A DNA stretch of 9,478 bases from Verrucomicrobiota bacterium (GTDB lineage Bacteria > Verrucomicrobiota > Verrucomicrobiia > Opitutales > Opitutaceae), in NCBI GenBank assembly GCA_023433275.1, contig JAEZDN010000009.1:1-9478 (forward strand), in the 5' to 3' direction. Below, one piece after another: positions 1-6,265 of this stretch (position 1 is the first letter of the stretch; every line of letters starts with the position of its first letter). Position numbers and translations under genes: made by a program. Under the pieces are notes generated by a model, which had not been told where the DNA came from, searched no databases, and saw only the letters and a list, made by a program, of their open reading frames with translations.

Positions 1-115
1 CCCCGGGGCCCGGTCGCGCGGGGAGGACGGGGGGGCCGGCGGCCCGGTCGTGGCTCCTTCGCTACGCTGCTGATGAACTGAACGGGTTTTGAGCCTTTGA
101 GCCGCTTTCGTGTTA
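1..115. other. Gene-free, G/C-rich left edge
   Basis: No convincing coding region is visible on either strand. The first 50 bases are almost pure G and C, including a run of seven G at about 30-36 and CCCGG/CCGGG palindromes. The stretch TCCTTCGCTACGCTGCTGATG at about 57-77 loosely resembles the right arm of the inverted repeat at 191-225 and may be a decayed copy. The whole gap up to the stop codon of the S9 peptidase gene at 433 is non-coding; its other contents are listed separately (136-225, 272-344, 364-403). Confidence 0.5.
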
Positions 116-135
116 GAAATACCCAGAACCTCCCC

Positions 136-225
136 CACCGTCATCCTGAACGCAGTGAAGGATCCAGGAGTCGCCGCACGTTCGTCCTTTCTCTTGGATC
201 CTTCGCTTTGCTCAGCATCACGGTG
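136..225. repeat. Imperfect long inverted repeat (TCATCCTGA...GAAGGATCCA type)
   Basis: The arm at 136-170 and the reverse complement of the arm at 191-225 match at 28 of 35 positions by eye, separated by a 20-base centre. Both arms carry CACCGT, CTGA and GAAGGATCCA. A weaker extension is seen outside the arms: AAATACCC occurs at about 117-124 and its complement GGGTATTT at about 228-235. Sequences of the form TCATCCTGAGC...GAAGGATC are a dispersed intergenic repeat that I recall from many bacterial genomes; that link is from memory. No transposase gene is nearby. It lies beyond the 3' end of the S9 peptidase gene, so it could also act as an RNA hairpin at the transcript end. Confidence 0.6.
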
Positions 226-271
226 GCGGGTATTTTTTGTACTCTCCAGCGTGTTCATCTCCGCAGCTGGA

Positions 272-344
272 TGTAGGGGCGCGGCTTGACCGCGCCCTTT
301 TATAGCTGCGGGAACCGAGGGCGTGGACGAGCCACGCCCCTACA
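272..344. repeat. REP-like two-hairpin element, copy 1 (GTAG-headed palindromes)
   Basis: Two 26-base arms (272-297 and 319-344) face each other in inverted orientation across a 21-base linker, matching at 22 of 26 positions. Each arm begins TGTAG, read inward from its outer end, followed by an 8-bp hairpin: GGGCGCGG/CCGCGCCC with loop CTTGA on the left, GGGCGTGG/CCACGCCC on the right. Of the four arm mismatches, two form one compensated base pair (C:G to T:A) and two lie in the loop, which is what selection on the hairpin would leave. A GTAG tetranucleotide at the foot of a hairpin, and head-to-head pairing, are the signature of REP/BIME elements mobilised by RAYT (TnpA_REP) proteins. Assignment to that class is inference. 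A second copy lies at 6076-6155. Confidence 0.75.
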
Positions 345-363
345 ACTGAACCGTTCGACCGTG

Positions 364-403
364 CACGCAGCGGAATTGCACCCCGTCTGCGTGAGCCGGC
401 TCA
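364..403. other. Stem-loop and palindrome downstream of the S9 peptidase gene
   Basis: CACGCAG (364-370) pairs perfectly with CTGCGTG (387-393) across a 16-base loop, and a perfect 12-bp palindrome TGAGCCGGCTCA sits at 392-403, about 30 bases beyond the stop codon of the minus-strand peptidase gene. These structures could end or stabilise the transcript. There is no T-tract, so it is not a standard intrinsic terminator; the call is tentative. Confidence 0.3.
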
Positions 404-432
404 GGTGGGATCGGGTCTGGCGACGGCGCGCT

Positions 433-2604
433 TCAGTTGCCGTCGCGGATCAGGCCGAGCTGGTCGAGGAGGAAGGCGTAGTATTCGGCGGCTTCGCGCT
501 GGCGGCGGAAGCGGCCGGATTTGCCGCCGTGACCGGCGTCCATGTTGACGCGAAAGACCACCGGATGCCGGCCGGTGTTGAGGTCGCGGAGGCGGGCGAC
601 GTATTTGGCGGGCTCGAAATATTGGACCTGCGAATCCCACAGGCCGGTGCCGACAAACATGGCGGGGTACGAATGGGCGGCGAGATTGTCGTAGGGCGAG
701 TAGGCCAGCATGGTGTCGTAGTACTGCTTCTGCTCGGGGTTGCCCCATTCATCATATTCGTTCGTCGTGAGCGGAATCGTGGGATCGAGCATGGTCGTGA
801 CGACGTCGACGAACGGAACCTGGGAGATGATCACGCGGTATTTCTCGGGGGCGAGGTTGGCGACGGCGCCGACGAGCAGGCCGCCGGCGCTGCCGCCCAT
901 GGCCGCGACGCGGTCCTTCGAGGCGTAACCAAGCTTCACGAGGCCGTCGGTGACATCAATGAAGTCGGTGAAGGTGTTCATCTTTTTCAGGAGCTTGCCG
1001 TTCTCGTACCAGGCGCGGCCGAGTTCCTGACCGCCGCGGATGTGGGCGATGGCGTACACCGCGCCGCGGTCCAGCAGGCTGACGACCGTGGCGTTGAACG
1101 CGGGGTTGATCGAATTGCCGTAGCTGCCGTAGCCGTATTGCAGGAGCGCGGCGGTGCCGTTGCGCTGGAAGCCCTTCATATACACGAGCGAGACGGGGAT
1201 CGGGGTGCCATCGCGCGCGGGAATCCAGAGGCGCTCGGTCGTGTAGAGCGAGGGATCGTAGCCGGGGACGGGCTGTTGCTTGAGGAGACGGCGCTCGGCG
1301 GTCTTCACGTTCAGCTCGTAGGTCGTGACAGGCGTGGTCAGCGAAGTGTAGGTGTAGCGCAACCAATCGGAGTGCGACTCCGGATTGGCGGAAAGGGACA
1401 TCGCGTAGGCGGGCTCGTCGGCCTTCACGGGTTCCTCGTCGCCGTCGGGCTTGATGAGGCGCAGGCGGCTGAGGGCGTTGGAGCGCTCGGCGATGGCGGT
1501 GAAACCGTCGAAGAGCTCGAACTTCTCGAGAAAGACGTCGTCGCGATGCGCGACCCAGTCCTTCCAGTCGCCGCGGGCGGTGGAGTTCGTGGGCGCGGTG
1601 ACGAGTTTGAAGTTCTTCGCGCCGTCGGCGTTGGTGAGAATCACCCAGCGGTCGCCGAGGTGGTCGGCAGTGTATTCGAGGTCGCGTTCGCGGGCGGCGA
1701 GGAGGGTAAAGGTGTCGGGTTGGGCGGCGGGGGCGTAGCGCAGTTCGGCGGACACGGTGCTTTCAACCGCAATGGTGATGAAGCGCTCATCGCGGGTGCG
1801 GCCGATGCCCATGTAGAAGCTGTCGTCGGATTCCTCGTAGACCAGGACGTCCTGCACGGCGGGTGTGCCGAGCACGTGTTTCTTCACGCGTTTGGTCAGC
1901 AGCGTCTCGGGGTCGTTCTCGACATAGAAGAGCGTGCGGTTGTCGTCGGCCCAGACCAGGTTGGGCGACACGCCCTCGATGATGTCGGGAAGGACCTCGC
2001 CGGTCGCGAGGTTGCGGAAGCGCACGACGTATTGGCGGCGGCCGTTGGTGTCGTCGGCGTAGGCGAGCAGTTGGTTGTTGGGCGAAACCTCCCAGTCACC
2101 GACGCTGTAATAGTTGTGGCCTTGGGCGAGCACGTTGAGGTCGAGCAAAACTTGCTCGCCGGCGAAGTCGGCGGCGTCGTTGGCCCGCTGGATCGCGAGG
2201 GCGTCGACGCCGGGACCGTCGGCGCGGCGCGCGTGGATGGGGTAGTCCCTGCCCTTTTCGAAGCGCGTGTAGTACCAATGGCCGCGCTTGCGGTAGGGGA
2301 CGCTGGCGTCGTCCTGTTTGATGCGACCGATGATTTCCTGGTAGAGTTTTTCCTGCAGCGGTTTCAGGGGCGCCATCACGGTGTCAGCGTAGGAATTCTC
2401 GGCCGCCAGGTAGGCCAGCATCTCGGGATCCTTGCGCGTGTCGTCGCGCAACCAGTAGTATTCGTCGGTGCGCTCGGCGCCGAAGGGAGCGCGGACGACA
2501 TGGGGCTTTTTCGGGGCGTCGGGGGCGGTCGTGGCGGAGGCGGTGAGGAAAGAGAGTGGAAGGCTCATGAGGAAAGAGAGCAGGCGGCGAGCAGAGGGTT
2601 TCAT
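433..2604 (-). CDS. ptrB: Exported oligopeptidase B-type prolyl oligopeptidase (family S9A)
   Basis: A serine peptidase of the prolyl oligopeptidase family, predicted to cleave short peptides, probably after basic residues as oligopeptidase B does. The protein is 723 aa, close to the family's usual 680-720. Residues about 35-445 form the expected beta-propeller region and about 485-720 the alpha/beta-hydrolase domain. The catalytic triad reads Ser572 in GGSAGG, Asp657 in GLWDSQVQY and His692 in DAGHGGKSGRF. The segments QVPFVDVVTTMLD and PLTTNEYDEWGNP are hallmarks of oligopeptidase B. I chose the ATG at 2604 because it gives a clean Sec signal peptide (KPSARR basic region, hydrophobic LLSFLMSLPLSFLTA, likely cut after ASA at residue 24); the frame is open 44 codons further up without a better start. 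No clear Shine-Dalgarno is visible. Export contrasts with the cytoplasmic E. coli enzyme. It lies downstream of the Gre gene on the same strand, but a terminator separates them, so it probably has its own promoter. Confidence 0.93.
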   Translation of the reverse strand: MKPSARRLLSFLMSLPLSFLTASATTAPDAPKKPHVVRAPFGAERTDEYYWLRDDTRKDPEMLAYLAAENSYADTVMAPLKPLQEKLYQEIIGRIKQDDASVPYRKRGHWYYTRFEKGRDYPIHARRADGPGVDALAIQRANDAADFAGEQVLLDLNVLAQGHNYYSVGDWEVSPNNQLLAYADDTNGRRQYVVRFRNLATGEVLPDIIEGVSPNLVWADDNRTLFYVENDPETLLTKRVKKHVLGTPAVQDVLVYEESDDSFYMGIGRTRDERFITIAVESTVSAELRYAPAAQPDTFTLLAARERDLEYTADHLGDRWVILTNADGAKNFKLVTAPTNSTARGDWKDWVAHRDDVFLEKFELFDGFTAIAERSNALSRLRLIKPDGDEEPVKADEPAYAMSLSANPESHSDWLRYTYTSLTTPVTTYELNVKTAERRLLKQQPVPGYDPSLYTTERLWIPARDGTPIPVSLVYMKGFQRNGTAALLQYGYGSYGNSINPAFNATVVSLLDRGAVYAIAHIRGGQELGRAWYENGKLLKKMNTFTDFIDVTDGLVKLGYASKDRVAAMGGSAGGLLVGAVANLAPEKYRVIISQVPFVDVVTTMLDPTIPLTTNEYDEWGNPEQKQYYDTMLAYSPYDNLAAHSYPAMFVGTGLWDSQVQYFEPAKYVARLRDLNTGRHPVVFRVNMDAGHGGKSGRFRRQREAAEYYAFLLDQLGLIRDGN

Positions 2605-2680
2605 GGGTGCAGTTTTGTCGCCAACGTAGGACGCGGGTGCGGGCGTGCCGAGGGGAATTTGGGGGCAGGGAACCGCAAGG

Positions 2681-2735
2681 CGGGAGCGGCGCGAGCGGGT
2701 CGCGCGCCACGGCCTCTCGGGAGCTCGGCCCTCCA
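2681..2735. repeat. Possible GC-rich palindromic element upstream of the S9 peptidase gene
   Basis: This segment holds a 6-bp hairpin, GCGCGA/TCGCGC with loop GCGGG (2689-2705), followed by GGCCTCTCGGGAGCTCGGCC (about 2711-2730), whose ends GGCC/GGCC pair around an imperfect core. On the minus strand it begins GTTGGAGGGCCGAGCTCCC, which resembles dispersed GC-rich intergenic repeats I associate with this bacterial group. No second copy is present here, so repeat status is unproven. It lies 75-130 bases before the peptidase start, where a promoter would be expected; I see no convincing -35/-10 pair. Confidence 0.3.
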
Positions 2736-2740
2736 ACGGG

Positions 2741-2771
2741 AAAGAAAAAGGCCGCGCTTGGGGGCGCGGCC
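2741..2771 (-). terminator. Rho-independent terminator of the Gre-family gene
   Basis: On the minus strand a perfect 8-bp stem GGCCGCGC/GCGCGGCC (2771-2764 with 2757-2750) closes a six-base loop and is followed immediately by TTTTTCTTT (2749-2741). This is a textbook intrinsic terminator about 43 bases past the stop codon at 2815. It should uncouple the Gre gene from the S9 peptidase gene on the same strand. Confidence 0.85.
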
Positions 2772-2781
2772 GGGGAAGACA

Positions 2782-2801
2782 CCGGGGCGAGGGCGCCCCG
2801 G
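2782..2801 (-). other. Second GC hairpin between the Gre stop codon and its terminator
   Basis: CCGGGGCG (2782-2789) and CGCCCCGG (2794-2801) form a perfect 8-bp stem with a four-base loop, starting 13 bases beyond the stop codon. It has no U-tract of its own. It may stabilise the mRNA 3' end or back up the terminator at 2741-2771. Confidence 0.5.
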
Positions 2802-2814
2802 CTGCAGAATGAGA

Positions 2815-4665
2815 TCAGCTCTTCGCGTCGACGAAGCGGGTGATGCCGGCGATCTGGTATTCCTGATGGGCGCCGGCGATCTTCAGCTTCACGTGCTCGC
2901 CGACTTTCTTGCCCATGAGGGCCTGGCCGAGCGGGGTCTTGTAGGCGATGCGATGGGCGTCCGGATCGCTGTCCCAGGCGCCGAGCACGGAGTACCGGGT
3001 GGCCTTGCCGCTGGCGATATCGCGCAGGTCGACGACGGTGCCGACGGAGACCTGGTCGGTCGTGGCCTCGGAGAAATCGGTGATGCGCGCGCGGGCCAGG
3101 TCGCGTTCGAGCTGGGCCTTCTGGCCCATGAGCACGGACTGGTCCTGCTTGGCCATCTTGAATTCGGAATTCTCCTTGAGATCGCCGTGCTCGCGGGCAA
3201 CGGAAATGGCCTTGGAATTCTCGGGAATGCGGCGGGAGACGATGTCCTCGTACTCGACGCGTTTCTTCTCGTAGCTCTCGCGGGAAACAAGGAACTGCTC
3301 GTCCTTGGTCTCGGCTTCGCCGGAAACGAGGGACTGGAGGGAGGGGAACAGCTTGATGAAGCGCGCGAGCAGGGATTTCTTGGTCAGTTCCTCGAAGCCT
3401 TGGTTGAGGAGCAGGCTGTTGCCGAGGTCGCGGGCGGTCTCGGTGTCGGCCGTGGCGAGGAGGTCGGAAATCAGGTCGGTGTCATCGCTGAGCGCCTCGG
3501 CCAGGGGAATGCGGCGGGTGCCGGCGGACTGGAGGGCCTCGTAATCGATGGCGAAGAAGATGGCGCCAAGGAGGCGGGGCGTGATCAGGTTGTGGAGCAG
3601 CTTCGAGAATTTCTTGGAGTGGCGGTTCTTGATGACCCAGAGGAGGACGGGGGCGCGGAGATTCTGCTCGGACTTCCAGCGGTTGAGCGCGGCGGCGAGC
3701 TCATCGGACTGGCCGTTCTCGACGAGGAAGTTGATGCACTCGGTGGTGAACTTGCCCTGCGAGGTCTTGAGGAGGGCGAACACGATCTCACGCCACTCGA
3801 GGGGATGCGTCTCCTTGACCAAGTCGAGGAAGCGGGACTGGAAGTGGACCGGGATCTTCTCGGCGATCGCGGTGAGGCCGCGGACCTCCTTGATCAATTC
3901 GGACTGGCTCGGGGTCGCGTTGTGGCTGTCGTGGCCGAGGATCTTGGCGAGCTCGTCGCGCACGAAGGCGCCGTAGAGGCGCTCGGAAGCGTCGAGCTGG
4001 TTGCTGTCGCGAACGGCCTCGGTGATGCCGTTGAGGACCGTGCCGAGGGATTGCTTGGACTCCTCCTTGATGGAGGCGGCGAGGAGATCCTCCGCGAGGG
4101 AGATGCGGCGGCGGGCGGAGCGGGTGTTGGCGAATTCCTCCATGATCTCCGACTCGGCGGAGACCGGCTCGTCACGGACGATGTAGAGCTCGGTTTTCTT
4201 GGCAGGAACGCCGACGCGGGGGTCCTTGATGAGCTGTTTCTTGACGTTGGAGAACCACTTCTTAAATTTTTCCTCACCGATGACCTGGGCGAGGACGATC
4301 TCCAGCTCGATGGCGCTGGCGGCCTGGTTCGGGTAGGCGGAAAGGGTGTCGATGACGAGCTGGACGGGGTCGTCCTCGATCAGCTGTTTGATCTTGGCCG
4401 GCTCGGTTTCCTTGCGGGCGAGGATGTGCTTGGGGGAGAGGACGTCCATGCTGCCGACGCAGAAAGCGGGGTCCATGCGGTGGCCCTTCTTGCCCTTGAA
4501 ATCGATCACCAGTTTCTGGTCCGCCTCGTCGTATTCCTTGATCTGGCCGAAGCCCCAACTCCGGTGCACCACGTACGAGCCGGGTTCCATCGCCTCCAGC
4601 TTGGCTTTGGACGCCTTGAGGGCGGGATGCTTGCTGAGAGTCGCGGAGATGGCTTCGGAATTCAT
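2815..4665 (-). CDS. greA: Long GreA/GreB-family elongation factor with CarD-like N-terminus
   Basis: A 616-aa protein whose last ~160 residues (about 455-616) are a complete Gre factor. Gre proteins enter the RNA polymerase secondary channel and stimulate transcript cleavage in backtracked complexes. The coiled-coil tip motif AREHGDLKENSEF (490-502) retains the two acidic residues needed for cleavage, Asp495 and Glu498, matching E. coli GreA Asp41 and Glu44. The C-terminal FKBP-like part carries TPLGQALMGKKVGE (577-590). E. coli GreA is only ~158 aa. Here residues about 28-100 (GSYVVHRSWGFGQI, then DFKGKKGHRM) resemble the CarD/TRCF RNA-polymerase-interacting fold, and about 100-450 is a largely helical region I do not recognise. 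Long Gre proteins are known to me from Chlamydia, also in the PVC group. The ATG at 4665 starts a natural MNSEAISATL; the open frame reaches 4707 but only through a TTG. It diverges from rsmB across 41 bp and ends in a strong terminator. Confidence 0.9.
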   Translation of the reverse strand: MNSEAISATLSKHPALKASKAKLEAMEPGSYVVHRSWGFGQIKEYDEADQKLVIDFKGKKGHRMDPAFCVGSMDVLSPKHILARKETEPAKIKQLIEDDPVQLVIDTLSAYPNQAASAIELEIVLAQVIGEEKFKKWFSNVKKQLIKDPRVGVPAKKTELYIVRDEPVSAESEIMEEFANTRSARRRISLAEDLLAASIKEESKQSLGTVLNGITEAVRDSNQLDASERLYGAFVRDELAKILGHDSHNATPSQSELIKEVRGLTAIAEKIPVHFQSRFLDLVKETHPLEWREIVFALLKTSQGKFTTECINFLVENGQSDELAAALNRWKSEQNLRAPVLLWVIKNRHSKKFSKLLHNLITPRLLGAIFFAIDYEALQSAGTRRIPLAEALSDDTDLISDLLATADTETARDLGNSLLLNQGFEELTKKSLLARFIKLFPSLQSLVSGEAETKDEQFLVSRESYEKKRVEYEDIVSRRIPENSKAISVAREHGDLKENSEFKMAKQDQSVLMGQKAQLERDLARARITDFSEATTDQVSVGTVVDLRDIASGKATRYSVLGAWDSDPDAHRIAYKTPLGQALMGKKVGEHVKLKIAGAHQEYQIAGITRFVDAKS

Positions 4666-4706
4666 AATTGCGTATCGAGTCGGTGAACCGATTAGTTCAG
4701 GCGACA
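4666..4706. promoter_or_regulatory. 41-bp divergent control region between the Gre gene and rsmB
   Basis: Both genes must start transcription from within or beside this very short gap, so the promoters probably overlap each other or the opposite coding sequence. It holds a perfect dyad TCGGTGAACCGA (4680-4691), five-base half-sites around GA. A consensus TTGACA reads on the minus strand at 4723-4718, inside the first codons of rsmB, but no well-spaced TATAAT follows. The region is visibly more AT-rich than the flanking genes. Operator function for the dyad is only a guess. Confidence 0.4.
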
Positions 4707-6020
4707 ATGATGCATGATGTCAAACAGGGTTTAGAGAAAGGCCCGGCAGGGTCGAAACCCGCCTTTTCCGGCTGGGTTGCCGCCGCCGGATTGGTCGAGC
4801 GGTGGCTGGCGCGGGCCGAGCGGGTGGACGCGCTCCTGGAAGGACTTGCGACGAATTTGAGCGGCCAGGAACGGGCGCGGGCGCAGCATCTTTTCTATGG
4901 CGTGGTGCGTTGGGCGACGCGGCTGGAGGCGGCGTTGGCCGGGCTGATGGCGCGGGAGCCCCGGACCAAGGTGAAAGCGGTCCTGATGATCGCGGGTTAT
5001 GAGCTTTTGGAAGGAGGGTCGGAGCTGACGGCGAAGGTGATTCATCATGCGGTGGAGCAGGCCAAATCGGTGACCAGTCCCAAGGAGGCCCGGTTGGTCA
5101 ATGCGGTCGCCCGGAAGATGGCGGACCGGCTGGTCCTGCCCCCGTCGGACCTCGCGACGGAATTTGCTCATCCGGAGTGGCTGGTGGCGCGCTGGCTGCG
5201 GCAGTTCGGGCCGGAAACAACCCGCAAGCTCCTGGCGTGGAACCAGCAGCCGGCGCCGGTTTATGCCCGCTGGCGTCGCGCCGAGACTCCGGTGCCGACA
5301 TTTCTCGCCCCGACGAAGTGGGCGGGCTTTTACGAGGTGAAGGCGGGACATTGGGAGGAAATCCGCCGTCTCGCCAGCGAGGGCGTGCTGTACCTGCAGG
5401 ATCCGTCGACGCGCCTGTGCGTCGAATTGCTGGCGCCCCAAGCCGGCGAAACCATTCTTGATGCGTGCGCGGCGCCGGGCGGCAAGAGCCTGTTCATTGC
5501 CGACACGATGAAGACGGGCAAGGTGGTCGCGCTCGATGAGCCGGTGGCGCCCGGGAAGTCCGATCTCCGGCTGGTCCGCCTGAAGGAGAATCTCTCGCGC
5601 GCGCCGGAGGGGGTTGACGTGGCGTTGATCCAGGCGGACCTGACCAAGGTCAACACGGTGTTCTATCGCAACCTGAACCTGCCCGAATCCTACGACGCGG
5701 TGTTGCTCGATGCGCCGTGTTCCAACACGGGCGTGATGCGTCATCGGATCGACGTGAAGTGGCGGCTGCAGGACGGCGATTTCGCGCGTCATGCGCAGGC
5801 GCAGCTTGAATTGCTGCATGCCGCGGCGCGGCTGGTTCATCCCGGCGGCCGGCTGGTTTACAGCACGTGCAGCATCGATGCGGATGAAAACGAGAGCGTG
5901 ATGCGATCCTTCTTCGACAGCCGGGCCGGCGGCCCGTTCACGCTGGCGAAGCAGATCCTCGCGCGGCCGTGGCAGGACGGGCATGACGGCGCCGGCGCCT
6001 TCCTGCTGAGGAAACAGTAA
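4707..6020 (+). CDS. rsmB: 16S rRNA (cytosine-C5) methyltransferase, RsmB type with NusB-like domain
   Basis: An S-adenosylmethionine-dependent RNA m5C methyltransferase; RsmB modifies C967 (E. coli numbering) of 16S rRNA. The protein is 437 aa against 429 in E. coli. Residues about 25-140 form the helical NusB-like RNA-binding domain that separates RsmB from other NOL1/NOP2/Sun enzymes. Then come NQQPAPVYARW (179-189), SAM-binding motif I DACAAPGGKS (252-261), motif IV DAPCSNTG (335-342) and motif VI YSTCSIDADENE (385-396). Both required cysteines are present: Cys388, the expected nucleophile, and Cys338, needed for product release. The first of two adjacent ATG codons (4707, 4710) is chosen; the frame runs upstream only to a TTG at 4668. 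A weak AGG lies a few bases before the ATG. It diverges from the Gre gene and converges on the DTG lipoprotein gene. Exact target specificity within the RsmB/RsmF group is inferred from the NusB-like domain. Confidence 0.92.
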   Translation: MMHDVKQGLEKGPAGSKPAFSGWVAAAGLVERWLARAERVDALLEGLATNLSGQERARAQHLFYGVVRWATRLEAALAGLMAREPRTKVKAVLMIAGYELLEGGSELTAKVIHHAVEQAKSVTSPKEARLVNAVARKMADRLVLPPSDLATEFAHPEWLVARWLRQFGPETTRKLLAWNQQPAPVYARWRRAETPVPTFLAPTKWAGFYEVKAGHWEEIRRLASEGVLYLQDPSTRLCVELLAPQAGETILDACAAPGGKSLFIADTMKTGKVVALDEPVAPGKSDLRLVRLKENLSRAPEGVDVALIQADLTKVNTVFYRNLNLPESYDAVLLDAPCSNTGVMRHRIDVKWRLQDGDFARHAQAQLELLHAAARLVHPGGRLVYSTCSIDADENESVMRSFFDSRAGGPFTLAKQILARPWQDGHDGAGAFLLRKQ

Positions 6021-6052
6021 GCTTTAAACGGTAGGCTTTAAGCCTAGAGCGG
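6018..6052 (+). repeat. Short AGCTTTAA-type repeats directly after the rsmB stop codon
   Basis: From the TAA stop onward the plus strand reads AGCTTTAAACG, then AGGCTTTAAGCC, two variants of one unit. TAGGCT/AGCCTA (6032-6037 with 6041-6046) also forms a 6-bp stem with loop TTA. The same unit follows the convergent lipoprotein gene in its own sense orientation (6211-6247). It may be part of a small transcript-end structure; no U-tract follows. Confidence 0.45.
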
Positions 6053-6075
6053 TTTCAAAATGTCGCAGCCATTTT

Positions 6076-6155
6076 TGTAGAGCGGGATCGCTGATCCCGC
6101 CACGAAAGGTGGCATCGTCTTCGCACGCAGGCGGGATCAGCGATCCCGCCCTACA
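6076..6155. repeat. REP-like two-hairpin element, copy 2
   Basis: Arms 6076-6101 and 6130-6155 match at 25 of 26 positions in inverted orientation across a 28-base linker. Each starts TGTAG, read inward, and contains an 8-bp hairpin GCGGGATC/GATCCCGC with a three-base loop (GCT, or AGC on the right). Arm length (26), the TGTAG head and the head-to-head layout equal copy 1 at 272-344, while the stem bases are largely different, so structure rather than sequence is shared. It lies between two convergent genes, the usual site for REP/BIME elements, and could stop or stabilise transcripts from both sides. Confidence 0.8.
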
Positions 6156-6169
6156 GTCCAGGCAGTTCT

Positions 6170-6193
6170 AAAGTCCAAAACGAATGGGACTTT
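6170..6193. other. Small stem-loop beside the REP-like element
   Basis: AAAGTCC (6170-6176) pairs perfectly with GGACTTT (6187-6193) across a ten-base loop. It sits 15 bases outside the right arm of the REP-like doublet. A matching AT-rich stem, AAAATG/CATTTT (6057-6062 with 6070-6075), directly abuts the left side. Function is unknown; both may be chance or part of the bidirectional 3'-end structure. Confidence 0.3.
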
Positions 6194-6210
6194 GCTATAA
6201 CGCAGCGGGC

Positions 6211-6247
6211 GGGGCGCTTAAAAGCTACTCGCTTATCGCTTAAAGCT
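6211..6247 (-). repeat. AGCTTTAAGCG-type microrepeats after the lipoprotein gene
   Basis: On the minus strand this reads AGCTTTAAGCG, ATAAGCG, AGTAGCTTTTAAGCG, three variants of one unit beginning just after the hairpin that follows the lipoprotein stop codon. The unit matches the one after rsmB on the opposite strand, so each convergent gene is followed by the repeat in its own sense orientation. Confidence 0.45.
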
Positions 6248-6248
6248 G

Positions 6249-6265
6249 CGGCGCGCCTCGCGCCG
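6249..6265 (-). terminator. Hairpin abutting the lipoprotein stop codon, terminator-like
   Basis: CGGCGCG (6249-6255) and CGCGCCG (6259-6265) form a perfect 7-bp GC stem with a three-base loop, directly after the TAA at 6268-6266. The following minus-strand sequence CAGCTTTAAGCG has only a short T-run, so this is a weak or incomplete intrinsic terminator. Confidence 0.4.

Noticed and set aside
1..50. G-quadruplex or rRNA-like sequence at the G-rich left edge
   Set aside because: Only one long G-run is present with irregular shorter ones, there is no rRNA signature, and the sequence sits at the window boundary. Nothing specific can be supported.
272..344. A CRISPR array or IS end
   Set aside because: There are only two inverted arms, no spacers of regular size, no cas genes and no transposase or target duplication.
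286..4686. A 1466-codon open frame on the plus strand
   Set aside because: It runs antisense through the S9 peptidase gene, the intergenic terminator and the Gre gene. Its translation is low-complexity Gly/Val/Glu/Ala sequence with no domain, while the opposite strand encodes two proteins with full catalytic motifs. It reflects stop-codon avoidance in GC-rich DNA.
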